A DNA stretch of 64,000 nt from Poa pratensis (GCA_947311845.1 CAMZMU010000034.1:95529131-95593130); one strand, 5' to 3'. Shown: positions 1 to 11,640, numbered from the stretch's first letter. Notes: generated from the letters alone by a model not told the origin. Numbers and translations are program-made.

Positions 1-1029
1 TAAACGTAGGCATGTGTTCCGTATATAGTCGTACGTGCTCGCAATGAGAAACTTGTACAACATCTTCTGTCCTACCAGCCGGTGGCAGCCGGGCCTCAAG
101 GGAATCTACTGGTAATTAAGGTACTCCTTTTAATAGAGTACCGGAGCAAAGCATTAACACGCAGTGAACACATGTGATCCTCACATCGCAGCCATTCCCC
201 TCGGCTGTCCCAATTATTGTCACTTTGGGACCGCGGGTTCCGGACAACAATATGTGTATACAACTTGCAGGTATGATCAATAAACAGTGCATATCATTAT
301 GAAACAATAACATGTTCAGATCTGAAATCATGGCACTCGGGCCCTAGTGACAAGCATTAAGCTCAACAAGTTGCAACAACATCAATAAGTACTAACAACG
401 GATACTGGGCACCATGCCCTAATGATCTTATAGCTTATTACATGAACAATCTCATCCAATCCCTACCATCCCCCTCAGCCTACAGCAGGGAATTACTCAC
501 ACATGGATGGGGGAAACATGGATGGTCGATGGAGAAGCGTCGGTGATGATGATGGCGATGATCTCCTCCAATTCCCCGTCCCGGCGGAGTGCCAGAACGG
601 AGTTTCTGGTCCCCGAAATAGGTTTCGCGATGGTGGCGGCGTACGGTGATGTTTCTGGATGAAGTGGACGACCCCCCGACGTTTTTAGGTCAGAAGGGTT
701 AAGTAGTCGAAAGGGGGACTCGGGGAGGTGCCCGAGGCACCCTCCTCATAGGCTGGCGCGGCAGGCCCTTGGGCCGCGCCACCATGTGGTTTGGGCCACT
801 CGTGGCCCATCTCCGCCTCCCCTTCTGGCTCCGTGAGTCTTCTGGTAAAATAGGAGGTTTGCGATCTTTTCTGGTGTTTTTCCCGAAAGTTGACTTTCTG
901 ACAAAAACAAGACACCAGGGCAATTCTGCTGAAAACAGCGTTAGTCCGCATTAGTTGTATTCAAAACACACAAGTTAGAGGTAAAACAATAGCAAAAGTG
1001 TTCGGGAAAGTAGATACGTTTTGGACGTA
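1..1029. mobile_element. LTR-retrotransposon non-coding fragment
   Basis: No convincing coding frame. The stretch ends near 1013-1030 in a motif reading AGATACGTTTTGGACGTATC. A near match (AGATACGTTTGAGACGTATC) occurs at 61559-61578, at the end of a similar GC-rich block in the right-hand repeat region. The block before it has the same style as 61,000-61,480: a short purine-rich stretch, then GGCGCGGCAGG-type GC-rich sequence, then fragments around TTCTGGAAAA. I infer that both window edges carry pieces of the same LTR-retrotransposon group in the same orientation. The family name is not certain. Confidence 0.5.
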
Positions 1030-2155
1030 TCACAGCTCTCCCTCGATGGTGCGGCCGCAAGGTGCGGCGGTGCCTGGTTGAAGACCTGCCGTGGCGATTT
1101 CTTTCAGGTTCGCTTCTCCGGCCTTATTTGGAGCTCTCCCTCGTCTAGGTGCATGGGGCCTCGTCCTCGGCAGCTCCTTCGACGGGTGGATTGTGGTGTG
1201 GTGCTTGGAATTGGGGGAAACCTTTGGCCGGCGACGGCCTCGACGTCGACGACGCTTCGGCGCCGAATCCCTCCTCGGAGGCTTCGTTGGAAATTTCAGC
1301 CCCATCACCCCCCCCCCCCCCCTGCTGGGTGAAAACCCGGTCCCTGCTTTGGCGGCGGCGGCGTTGCGACGTCGCTTCCTTCCGTGGAGGTGCTGCTCAG
1401 GGATAGCAGGGGTGGTTGGCGAGCTTCCTGGTGGCTGCGGTTGTTGGTGTTGGTGCGGCCAGCTTGGGGCCGACGGTGGTGATGTGTTTCTCTCCTCGGC
1501 TGGCTTTCGCGTGGTCTCGGCCCGTTGATGTGCTTGCCCAAGAGCCTCCATTGGTTGCTGTTGTGGTGTGGGAGCTTCGTGCTCTTGGTGGCGTCTCGGC
1601 TCACCTTTGCTCATTGACGACACAATGTATGTGTCCCCCACCTGCTTTCGTCTCGATCTTCGTGGCGGAGCTCCCTATCTAGGTTAGTGCCAGGTGCTAG
1701 GCTTGACACTCCGATGATGATGGTGGTGCTCCTGAGTTGTGCCTGGGGTTCGAGTCGCATGCCGGTGCGGTGCGTGAGGCAATGATTGCAGAGTCTTGGC
1801 ATTGTGATCCCTCGACTACACCCCTCACCTCTTGTGTCTCTTGGTGGCTCTTGCTGTTCCCTCTTCTAGTTGTATTTTTTCATGTATTTTCATTGTTTTC
1901 TCTCCCCCTGTATCTCCCTGTACAATTGCTATTCTGTTGTAAGAACATAGCTCGTCAGGCTCTTTCGATGAATGAAACAAGCGGTGGGGATTTATTCCCC
2001 CCGTCAATCTCGAAAAAATCAAGCATTATTGTCCCATATATGGGCGTAGAGCGGACACGAATTTCTACCCAATGTAATCTGGTAGCAGCGCAGGTTCTCC
2101 TTCGCATGTACTTTAGGCGTACTAATATCTCACTTGTGTGAAAGGAAGCAAGCAA
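1030..2155 (+). other. GC-rich repeat-like segment, possible LINE 3' end
   Basis: Several frames stay open here only because the region is GC-rich; none resembles a known protein. A C homopolymer lies at about 1309-1322. Around 1870-2020 the sequence becomes T-rich, then reads GATGAATGAAAC and ends in an A-rich stretch (CTCGAAAAAATC), which resembles the 3' end of an L1-type LINE. The body could not be assigned, so this is a tentative repeat call. Confidence 0.3.
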
Positions 2156-2750
2156 GGGAGCGTTTGGTTCCGGGGCTAAAGCCGTTATGGCCTTGCTGGG
2201 CAAGGTTAGGCGTTTGGTACCAACAAATAACCTTGCTTTCGGTGGCAAAGTAGCCTCGCCAGGCCAGGAAAATGTTGCTCGCCCGGGAGAGCCGATTCGG
2301 CTCGCCCTCAACGGCAAGTCACGACACGCGGAAGAAAATCAACGCCGCACCGTCAGGATGGTTGAACTCGTCCACACCAAATCACTTGTTTCGTTCTACA
2401 CTTCAATGAATCAAGCAGAGTTGCCGATTCCTCAAAGTCAGCAGCTGGGGACGAGCTCCAGATCTGATATTTGGAAGCAATCTCAGTTCGCGAAGCTCTC
2501 CCCAGCGGTGGCGCCGCCGTATACTCGTATATCTTTCAGTATGTACTCCGTATATGCGTATGTTTTAGTTGATCTGGAGCCCGTCAGCTTGCCCAAAAGC
2601 AACGTGTACTAATCCAAATAATTAGCCTCGCTCTTTCTAGCAAAAGCTACGCAACCAAACGCACAGACGTCGCAAGATCAGCAGAGCCGAGCTAAGCTAG
2701 CTGGGCTAAGCTCAGCTATGCCCGTGTAAGCTAGGCAACCAAACATACCC
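2156..2750. mobile_element. Harbinger-like MITE, 595 bp
   Basis: The ends are imperfect inverted repeats: GGGAGCGTTTGGTT at the left, and the complement of AACCAAACATACCC at the right (GGGTATGTTTGGTT, 11 of 14 matching). The element is flanked by a 3-bp direct repeat CAA (2153-2155 and 2751-2753), the duplication size of PIF/Harbinger elements, although those usually target TWA. The interior has no coding capacity and many short GCTAGGCTAAGCT-like inverted pieces near the right end. From 2754 to 3049 there is only AT-rich intergenic sequence. Confidence 0.6.
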
Positions 2751-3049
2751 CAAGTTACTGAGCCAATTTAGGCTAGCGAGATAATCAGCGGCAGTCCAAG
2801 CATATCTTTAACTCGCCAAGTCTGGGATGGTAGACACAAACAACACATGGTTGTACGACTCAATAGGTTGAGTGGCACAAATTGTCCAAATCCTATCTAC
2901 TAACAATAACCATAACTTGCAGTAGTCGGCACACATAAATAGCTGTCAATGCCCAAATACATGGATGACCACAAGTTATAGTCGTCCATACAGTTGGACA
3001 AATTAAATAGCTTACTGACTCAGAAACAAAATCAAACTCAAATAGTATA

Positions 3050-5133
3050 TCTATACCAATATAAAAAGGCACAGAGGGGGCAGATCCAACAGATCTGGAT
3101 CGTCAACTTTATATCCAACGGTACATGTTGCACGCTTGTTTACCGGTAAAACAGTGTCCGTCACCCGGGATCCCCACGATCCAATTAAAACATGCAAGAC
3201 CGTGATTAGTGGTAAATCAACCCCCACCCCGCAGCCCTTCTGTTCTGTTTCCGGATCCCATCACGCAGTAGGCACATCACGCCGTCTCCCTGCCACATCG
3301 CCGCCCCGCGCGAACCTGGCAGTCAGCCTGCCCGCCGCCGCAGCTCCGCTGCATCCCGCCGGCACTGACGATGGGGAATCGGGAGGACGAAGGGCGCACT
3401 TCCGCAAGCGCTGACACGGGCGCAGTTCCTCACCCGCTGAGCAGGAGCCGCCTCATCCCGGCAGGACGCGGCGTCGACTGCTCATCTGATCCTCTGCAAC
3501 GCATCTTCCTCAGCTGCAACTTCTGCTGGTGAGATCCTCTGCAATTAATGGTTCTCTCGCCTTTTCAATTCCACATGGGGATTCCTCTTGACTGCTCACA
3601 TCCAGGAACTATTCCTGTTTGGATTAATTTAAGGAGGATACGAATCGCTTGTTTGTAGGAACTCCACACCATCTCTTGGAGGCAGCGGCATGGTACTCAT
3701 TTGTTTGGCTGGTTCACGAATCTGGGTAGAATATTGGTTTCATGAGGATTGTTTTAGTCACCTGCGCTACTATGCTACTGAACCAACCTATCCAAGATGT
3801 AAAATTTAGTCTAGCGTGGATGAATCGTGAAAGTTTGGCACTTAGTAAGGTGAGATTCTGTTCTTGGTTGTGCTAAGAATTTTCTCATGGAATTTTAGAC
3901 TCTTGCTCTTCGGATACAAAGTTAAACATATCTATATTGTTTGTTCATGTTTACCGTGGCTTTGATTTCACTGCTACTGAATTGGTTGATCTATAGGAAG
4001 TATATCTATGGAAATAATTAGACGGTGATACCATTACAGGACATGCCAAATGACAGGGAGCTCTACTGAATATGTCAATATTTTCATAACATTCATGCTA
4101 GATTATTGTAGGACAGATGTACACTTTAAGATATGCAGCTACATTGACAGAAATACGACATGTTATTTAAGAAAAAAAATGAATGAACAAACCTTCACTG
4201 TGAGAATTCTTATTTTGGAGTCTGCACTATACGAGCAAAATTATAACTGAGCCAAGAGAAGCTCTATCACGCATCCAAATTTCTGACAGACATTATTTTT
4301 GGGCACCGATTATTTTTATGAGCAAGCCTATCTCTATGACACCGATTATTTTTGGGCTATTACATCACGTCCTCACCTGTAATGTGATGGTGAGATGGCT
4401 GCAGGCATTGACCATACCATGTAATTTTTCGGTGTTTATTCTTTTATGGGCAAGCAGCCATATATGTTTGTAGCTGATGAGTTGCCTTTCCAGGTTACCT
4501 TTCCCATAAATGAACTAGGAATGGTAACGAAAGACATTGAGGCTGCAAACACTATACTAGAGCTACAAGATAAATTTGTCTGTGGTTAATCTTACCCTGA
4601 GCCGATGCAACACTCTTTATTCAATAGTGGAGCTGAATATAGAGCGATCTGTGTTGTTTTCTGGTAATAAAATGAAGAAACTATTAAGAGAGAAATCACA
4701 TTATGGTATGGCTTCTCTCCCATTTGTATCATTTCTTATTAGCTTTCTGTCTGTAGTCTTCCGTTCTAATATTATTTCTGAAGTGTTTCACATCACTCTG
4801 TAATTAATATGTGAAATATATAAATGAAATGTGTTTTGGCAGATATGGAAACTGCAATTTGTTTGGATATTTTTCATATCACTTTCTAAATGATTGTACC
4901 ATTAACATAAGAACTTGTAATGAACAAGTGCAAAGTTCCATTTCTGTCTCAATATCAGGATGTGTAGCTATGTTCCCGTGAAACTTCTATGATAATGAAA
5001 TCACGTTAGAAGACTCTCAGTGGACTATGGATGAATGGAATTTAAGAGAGGAAGACAGGATGAGGAATGTGATCATCTCATGAGGACACATATCACATAT
5101 GTTAGACGCGCATTGCGCGTGCAAGATTACTAG
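3050..5133 (+). mobile_element. Non-autonomous Helitron, 2.08 kb
   Basis: The left end reads A|TCTATACCAATATAAAA, matching the plant Helitron 5' consensus that starts with TC. The right end has a GC-rich hairpin (5106-5120) followed after 9 bases by CTAG|T, the classic Helitron 3' end, so the insertion lies between A and T with no target-site duplication. No Rep/helicase gene is inside. A GC-rich stretch with an open frame (3136-3414) sits near the left end; I do not recognise its product and it may be a captured 5' exon. The rest is AT-rich and intron-like. Both termini are visible; family membership was not tested. Confidence 0.8.
5106..5120 (+). repeat. Helitron 3' terminal hairpin
   Basis: Perfect 6-bp stem ACGCGC / GCGCGT with a 3-base ATT loop, followed by GCAAGATTA and CTAG. 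In Helitrons this hairpin acts as the rolling-circle replication terminator. Confidence 0.8.
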
Positions 5134-5421
5134 TCACATTGAAATCCCCTACTAGCTGGGGCTTCAAACACACCTTGTGCCGCATACCTCTAGCATAAAT
5201 CTGTAGTAACAAGGGACCAAGCAACAGTAATAGTAACGTGAGCACCACCAAGTGAACATTTCTTGTGGCTTATGTTGGAAAATTTGGGCGCAAAGTGGAC
5301 ACGAGTTTCTGCAGCAGTAGCACCAGATTTAGAGTAGGCTTGTATGATAACGTCCAGCCCTCCTTCGAATTCTACGGAAACAACTTGCCTCCACAGATGT
5401 ACATAACCGCTATGACTTCAT

Positions 5422-7148
5422 CTAAAAAACATAACCGCTATGATCTTTCGGCATTGCTTCATCTTTTGAATCAATGAGCACAATCTGGCTGGATGAGGGA
5501 TCAATATTACGAGTGATGCCGCTATCGGTGACCACCAATGTCCCTGACCGTGGGGCGCAAGCAACTCGTTCGCCATATTTCAAAGGCCATAAACCATTGG
5601 GTTTGGCAACCTGGACACCCAAGATAGTGGCCTGGACCGTTCGTTTAACTGGCTGCGAGGACAACTCTAGTGTGCACAAGGCGTTCTTGAAGCAGATGGT
5701 AGACACGCCAGGACCGTAACCTCCCCAGTAACTGCGCGCACAGCTGATCAATGCTCTATCCTGAGAGCCTGCCACACCTCTTACTTTTAGTTCCATCTCA
5801 ATGCAAACCTTCTCCGCAGACATGATTGCACGGGACGGACCAATTAAGTGCAGAAAAGGATCCTGTAAGCATCACCAGCACCCCCATCAATCACCAATGT
5901 GCAATAAAGATCCACAAAAAGAAACTCAGGATAGTAGCATACATACATTTTGTTTCAATTCTTGGGCCTCACTATCATAGCGACTGAAGAGAAGGTTTCG
6001 GTTGCGATCCACGATGTCTCAAACCGCAACCACAGTACACAGACAACGGAAATTGAAGGCCACCATCAATTCCTGTGAGTTTGATGGAGTAGATCTGCAA
6101 GGTTTCCAGGGTTGAACAGCCGTTTGAATTGTGTGTGTAGTTTGTAAACTGCATCGAACTCAGAACCGCTGCAGCCAAGAAAGTGGAGCGTGCGTTAGAA
6201 AGTAACATGCATGAACTAGCAATAGATAATAAGCAGAAAATTAACTAAACTAATCCCTTCCTCAAGTTTCAAGCAAAAGATGAAAACCCCTTCCATTTAT
6301 AAATAAAAGGGACATGACGGCCAGTTAAACAAGATAGAAGGTTTGTTATTTGCTCACTTAGTTCTGTAAATAAACCACAGGTTTTCCCATGTTTATATTC
6401 CCAGAGTCGACGGTGTGAAGCGAATTTCTCCGCCTCATAAGCCATCTCGGAGTCACGATCATCTTGTATGGTGGTGGCACTGGGATCTTTGATGTCTGAT
6501 TCGACCATGGTGTTGCTGGTGCCCTCATTCGCATCCAAACATGCCTCTGTGGCTGATTTGGCCCTTCTGTCAATCTAATCTTGTTCATCGTCATGATCCA
6601 GTATGTCCAATTTGTTGGACATATCTTTGAGCAGCTGCAAGGTGTCCTCATCCGTCCTCCTGTTCTTCCTCTTGGCCAACTTCTCCTGGATATCGAGCAA
6701 AGTTCTCTGTATTTCCGCATCTAGTTGACACTCAGGGCTGATCATCATCATCTCTAAACACTTTCCCCACTCGTTCTCAGCTTCCTCACGTAACCCACCG
6801 CCCGCTGAATTCTTGCTCTCTGAAATCTTCTCGTCGCTGAACAGCCAAGGATTCTTTGCCGCCGCCCTCCCTGCGTTATCTTTCATCCTTGAGTAATAAT
6901 CCGGCCCTGGTGTCGTCGGCTTCTCCGCCTGCAAGGTCTCCTTAGTCCTTACGGATGATCACCTCTTCGTCAATGGCTGATTTGCCGCTGCCCACCGACA
7001 CAGATTCTTCACTGGGATTCTTCTTGTTGCTGTCGAGAGGACCAACTCGGGTAGACTGCTGCGCCATGGCCACACATGAGCTTCCCGGATCCCCTTCCAT
7101 CTCCATCTCATGAAAGACATCTGTCGTCTCCATCGACTTTTTCCTCAC
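5422..7148 (-). pseudogene. Decayed DUF6598-type grass gene
   Basis: Read on the minus strand, pieces of one protein follow in order. 7148-6942 is an N-terminal segment. 6934-6358 is a charged helical segment. 6208-5945 contains the pattern TLQIYSIKLTG...GGLQFPLSVY. 5866-5422 follows a good acceptor (TTACAG) and contains DPFLHLIGPSRAI and MELKVRG. The last two match the DUF6598 family, a grass-expanded family of unknown function. The coding sequence is broken. The frame changes near 6935-6960. A TAG lies in frame at 6572-6574. In the next exon two bases appear lost near 6030, and a TGA stands where the family has an Arg codon after VAV. I judge it a pseudogene. Sequence from 5134 to 5421 shows nothing else. 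Confidence 0.7.
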
Positions 7149-7304
7149 CGCCGCCTAGGTTAGGGTTTCTACCAAAAATGTCGAGGCGTTCGATCGAGGT
7201 GGGACATCACAAAACTCTGTCCGAAACATGTACAAAGTATGTCCTTGTAGGACTCACGTATACGATTCCCACACGTAAACCATCTATACTAGCTTCTAAA
7301 TAAT

Positions 7305-7351
7305 AAGTACTTAGGTGGTAATGCGGTCTAAAAAAAGTACTTAGGTGGTAA
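7305..7351. repeat. 17-bp direct repeat around a 13-bp insert
   Basis: AAGTACTTAGGTGGTAA occurs at 7305-7321 and again, perfectly, at 7335-7351. Between them lies TGCGGTCTAAAAA, ending in an A run. This is the layout of a target-site duplication around an extremely 5'-truncated LINE insertion, though a plain local duplication is possible. Confidence 0.5.
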
Positions 7352-7399
7352 GACGTTATCACAGGTACAAGTAAAACCATTTGATTCACCCTTTTGGAA

Positions 7400-8478
7400 A
7401 GATCTAATGAGGGTGAAGAATGAATTCTTTGAGCTTGGACAATTCACTCTTGGTAATGGGGAGCAAGTTAGGTTTTGAGAGGACAATTGGTTAGGACAAA
7501 ATTCATTAGCGAGTGAATACCCTAACTTATATAATATAGCTTCAAGCAAGGGGACTACGGTGGCTGATGTTCTTAATTCAGTGCCTATACATCTACCTTT
7601 TAGAAGAATTCTTATAGGAAATAATAGAACATCTTGGTTACATCTAGTAGAAAGGCTAATGCGGGTCAATCTTTTAGACCAACCAGATAAGTTCAAGTGG
7701 CGTCTCACAAATAATGGGGTGTTTTCGGTTAAATCCTATTATTTGGACTTACTTAATGGACATACGAGGTATCTGAGAAAATATTTGTGAAAATTAAAAA
7801 TCCCCTTGAAAATAAAAAACTTCCATTGGTTTTTAAATAGAAAAGAGCTATTAACAAAAGATAATTTGGCAAAACAGCAGTGGACTGGGTGTAGGAAATG
7901 CGTTTTCTGTAACTCAAATGAGTCTGTCAAACATTTGTTTATTTCGTGCACATTTGCTAGAGACATCTGGAGGCTTGTGCACTTTACGTTCAATATTCAC
8001 CCTACAACTAGTATTTCAAACTTGTTTGGATCATGGCTGAACGGGACTTACAAGGGAACCAAAGCTCGAATTAGAATTGTTGTTGCGGCCATACTTTGGG
8101 CTATTTGGAACTATCGGAATGACATTGTCTTTAACAACAAAAACTTCTTCTCATTATTTGCAGGTTATCAATATGGCGGCTTATTGGATTCGATTATGGT
8201 CCTACCTCCTTCCTGCGGATCCGCGTGGTCTCATGGAGGCAGGATGTACCCGAATGCTGACGGTCTTACGGGCTATTTTCTGCCGGGCTAGGTGGCAACA
8301 TACTAGAAGAATTGATGTTTAGGGATACGTTGTTTAAGTGGCTCATTTTTGTGTCCACTTTGAGTGATCCTTGAACTGTAATCTGTTTAACTTTGGATTG
8401 TTAATAATTGCGGATGGCTGTGTGCATCATTTTGATGCAGAGGCCCGGGATCCGCGCCCCCTTTTCTTAAAAAAAAAT
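7400..8478 (+). mobile_element. 5'-truncated L1-type LINE, C-terminal pol part
   Basis: Two open pieces (7560-7790 and 7806-8291) encode the C-terminal zf-RVT region found after plant LINE reverse transcriptases. Visible parts are W(R/K)L-type NGVFSVKS, then the Cys/His motif CVFCNSNESVKHLFISC, then FARDIW. A stop and frame change separate the pieces. The tail contains GCTGTGTGCATC and GATGCAGAGGCC and ends in an A run at 8469-8477. A related tail (GCTGTGTGCATTTG...ATGCAGATGCCGGG) ends the LINE at 31421-32482, so both belong to one lineage. The reverse transcriptase core is missing and the element is dead. The exact 5' boundary is unclear. Confidence 0.8.
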
Positions 8479-8879
8479 ATCTAAAGATTGTTTTGACTTT
8501 TGAGTAAACTCCCAACCAGTGTGGTTTAATTTGGCATGACAACATGACATTTGGTTGGCATGCCACTAATCTAGCCAAAACATGATCAGCACAACAGAAT
8601 TTGGGTCTTTGATGCTTGCAAGTTGAGTCCAACAGCCAGCCTACAAACCAATCTCCAACCGTGTATAAATTCCAAAATAAGTCAAAGATAACAAATGGCA
8701 GAACAGATCATTCTTTCTGTTTCAGATGTGTGTGTAGAAAGGTACGCAACAACTTGAGGATCTACTGTAGACTTTAGGTTGTCTTTCGTATGAGAATGGC
8801 TCAAGTATTCATCTTATAAGGCTGAAAATAAAGTCAGCTCCAGTTAATGATAAACTGGTCATATTTTCACTTAACTCAG

Positions 8880-9134
8880 GATGCGAAAGGTATATCATCA
8901 ACAAAGGAGCATGATTCTGCCACAGCCCTATCTAATGAAGAGGATAAAAAAGAATTTGATGAAATGGTGTATGGCGAAGAATTTGATCTGTCTGAAAATA
9001 CAAAATAGTGAGATAAAGCTGAATAGAGGTGTGATACTATGTCTAGTTTGTCAGCTTCAATTAATGATAAAATGATCAAATTTCAGAAGTTGAACATAAG
9101 TTTCCATCTCAGAGGGATTTCAAAATTACAGAAC
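8880..9134 (+). pseudogene. Two exon-like fragments of an unknown gene
   Basis: After an acceptor-like AACTCAG, 8880-9008 encodes an acidic peptide (DAKGISSTKEHDSA...EEFDLSENTK) ending in TAG. After TTTCAG, 9087-9134 reads as a second short exon (VEHKFPSQRDFKITE) ending at a strong donor (GTAAGT). The sequences before the two acceptors resemble each other (GTCAGCTCCAGTTAATGATAAA at 8835-8856; GTCAGCTTCAATTAATGATAAA at 9050-9071), so part of this block is a tandem duplicate. I do not recognise the protein. It may be a captured gene fragment, or chance. Confidence 0.3.
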
Positions 9135-9823
9135 GTAAGTATCCGTCTATGACGAGGGGGGGCGCATGTCGGAGAGCATGTTCAGGTAGTGTCAGGCACC
9201 CCCGAACAGGCCATCAAGTTTGGTGGCCCTCTCAGGAGTGCCGGACAAAAATCGACTCGACCCAGACAGATGAGGGTGCCGCTATGCGCGATTTTTGCAT
9301 CCGGATCCCCAATGGGTCTTTGGGGTCCATTTAGAGGGTGCCAGTGAAGATGCTCTAACATTCACATTGCATAAGAGCATATCAAATAATAAAATTTACA
9401 TACGCAAACATACTATAATCCACTCTATTTTTTTCACTGGTTATTGTTCTAAACAAGGTTTCAATATAGCCAGTACAAAGCATGCACAATTTGTGACATT
9501 TGACTTGCTAGACACTTTTGACCATGCAAAAGTAGTGTAATTAGTTCAGTTTATACTCTACAAGTTTCTATAAAAATCCTTACTTAATTATACACTAGAA
9601 ACTTATATTGAGATGTGTCTTAGATCGTACTCTTTACGGATCTTTACCATAAATATTTCTAAATTATATAGATTATGCATTATAGTAAACATAGTTATAG
9701 AACAAAATTTGGTACAAAATATATATAGTTTAGTATCTTTCAATGAATTCATTACAAACAAAAAACACACAAATTAATATTTAGTAGTATTGCCAGTCAT
9801 GTGGTTAAACTATGCGAACAAAC
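9135..9823. other. AT-rich intergenic sequence
   Basis: No gene seen. A GC-richer patch at 9150-9360 ends in GGGTGCCAGTGAAGATGCTCTAAC, which resembles a MITE terminus common near grass genes, but I could not pair it with a clean partner end. The rest is AT-rich. Confidence 0.4.
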
Positions 9824-9982
9824 CAAGGTTCTATAAAGCGCTATGTGTTAATTGAGCGTTTTGTCCGTGCTTTTATATTTACTAAAAAATTAAAGCGCTA
9901 AGCAAAATTAAGCGCAATTGTGCGCAAGGCGTTTTACTTCGGTCAGAGTCTAAACGAGCTTAAGCGCGCTTTTATAACCTTG
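9824..9982. mobile_element. hAT-type MITE, 159 bp
   Basis: The ends are inverted repeats: CAAGGTTCTATAAAGCGCT at the left, and the complement of AAGCGCGCTTTTATAACCTTG at the right. The element is flanked by a perfect 8-bp target-site duplication GAACAAAC (9816-9823 and 9983-9990), the hAT hallmark. The interior is rich in AAGCGC/GCGCTT and non-coding. From 9991 to about 10690 the sequence is AT-rich with nothing else recognised. Confidence 0.85.
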
Positions 9983-10689
9983 GAACAAACTTAAAATATA
10001 TACTTGTACGTAATGCTATAACACTAAGATTTAGAGAAGTACAAAAGTTCAATATAAATTATATAGTAGCCTACATGGTTGCCAAACATGCGCCACTTGA
10101 TATTACCAGGTTCAAGGTCATACACATGTAGCCCTAAAAATGCTAGAATACTCCTCAACTAGAATTCTGCACCTAGCACATCATCAGCTTCCCTTAACAA
10201 CTATACATTGTAACGTCTTCTTTTCTCAATCCCAGCAAACAAAAATATGTTCAGAAAAAATTGCACTGTTTGATGGATAGGGTTAGTGTAAGCCAAAGTG
10301 CATTGAAACAACTTCATATTTTTCATGTGTATTATATATTTTATTTATACAAAGTTCTTAATGAAATTCCCGCTGTGACGTGTGGGATATTCTTCTTTTT
10401 TCTTTAGATGGAACGCTGCTATTCCATTAACAAACATCCACATAATCGTCATACGAAGTCCTGGTTACATCAGCAATGAAATTCTCTAACTAAACATAGT
10501 TGTAACCTACTGGCTCGGCAGCACCTCTTGTGCCAGAACATGAGCAGTTTAGTTGCATTTTCTATTTTTATAGACAACCTAGGACTCAAGGAAATTGGGT
10601 TGAATACTGACTTTTAATTCTCTATCAGCAATCCATGTGCATGAACCTTTATTTACTTTTTTTTCTTTTGTCTTTAGCTTCTACGTTTT

Positions 10690-10748
10690 TAAAGTTTCTA
10701 TGTGGGTTTCATATCTAGCCTACCCCAACTTGCTTGGAACAAAAGGCT

Positions 10749-10750
<2 letters not shown>
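10690..10750 (+). mobile_element. 3' end of an RTE-like LINE or related SINE
   Basis: The stretch CCTACCCCAACTTGCTTGG followed by AAAAGGCTTTG and then TTG repeats matches, from general knowledge, a widespread plant retroposon 3' end that terminates in (TTG)n rather than poly(A). Only the terminal few dozen bases are recognisable. Confidence 0.5.
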
Positions 10751-10786
<36 letters not shown>

Positions 10787-10869
10787 GCTGCTGCTGCTGT
10801 TGGTGCTGTTGTTGTTGTTGGTGGTGGTGTTGGTGCTGTTGTTGGTGGTGGTGTTGGTGTTGTTGTTGG

Positions 10870-10933
<64 letters not shown>

Positions 10934-10988
10934 GCTCTTGCTATTGCTATTGCTATTGCTATTGATATTGATCTTCTTGTTGTTGTTA
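10751..10988. repeat. Long compound GTT microsatellite
   Basis: About 185 bp of (GTT)n interrupted by GCT and GGT triplets, followed by a CTATTG hexamer array (about 10934-10970) and a short GTT return. It stays open in several frames as poly-V, poly-C, poly-L or poly-N, which is an artefact of the triplet repeat and not a gene. It directly follows a retroposon-type 3' end, so it probably grew from that element's TTG tail. Confidence 0.9.
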
Positions 10989-11640
10989 GAAATTGTTCGC
11001 TGCGGGACCTGACTATCGGTAGAAAATATTGGCCGGCCGATGCCCATGTCCTCAACAATGATGCTGGCGTGCAACAATGCAAGTGCTTCTGTTTGCAGCG
11101 CCTCCCCTGCATTGGAGATGGACCCAGCTCCCGCAAAACACAAGTTTGCTATCCTTGTCCCTTGCAACATATCCCCAACCCCCTCGTCCAGTATATCTGC
11201 CTGAAAGTCTCCATCAAGTTGTAGTTTGATCCATTCCTATGGTGGTGGGTTCCAATGTGCAACAGGACGCGGATTCTCTGTCTTCTTTTTTGAAAAAAAT
11301 CAGCCCATTCAGCCGCGTGTCTGTAGATCACAAACTTTAGTTCATCAGCTGAGAATCTACGTTCACCATTGTTGGATTTATTCCGTTTTGTCCACCAGCA
11401 CCACAACATTGCTACTGACTTCATATTTTGATCATATGGGAGTTGTAGGATCACGAATAGGGACTCCATGCTCGAGATGCACCTGGTTAGCTGAATGCGA
11501 AGTTTGTCGAGGAGTACTAGGTGCCACACCTTCTTCCGCCACCGACATCGAGAGAACATGTGGCCACTATCCTCAAAAAGTGTTTGACAAATTAGGCATC
11601 GTGTGTCTAGTTCAACCTTCTTCCTCTCTATATTGATTCT
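10989..11640 (-). mobile_element. LINE fragment: zf-RVT and RNase H-like region
   Basis: On the minus strand, 11640-10989 encodes a Cys-rich piece (CLICQTLFEDSGHMFSRC), then KKVWH and a W-rich stretch (MLWCWWTKRNK). Later comes a frame containing IANLCFAGAGSISNAGEALQ and EALALLHASI. This order matches the C-terminal zf-RVT plus RNase H (RVT_3) region of plant non-LTR elements. Frames change several times, so it is a relic. Sequence from 11641 to about 11900 holds no recognised feature. Confidence 0.65.

Noticed and set aside
1030..1641. Overlapping open frames on both strands in GC-rich sequence
   Set aside because: Composition keeps all frames open; products are Pro/Arg/Gly-rich without domains and disagree between frames.
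4050..4803. Short open frames in the Helitron interior
   Set aside because: Under 80 codons, AT-rich, no domain or codon pattern; they look like intronic sequence.
10637..11224. Long open frames of poly-Val, poly-Cys, poly-Leu or poly-Asn
   Set aside because: They are six-frame readings of a GTT/GCT/GGT microsatellite joined to LINE remnant sequence, not genes.
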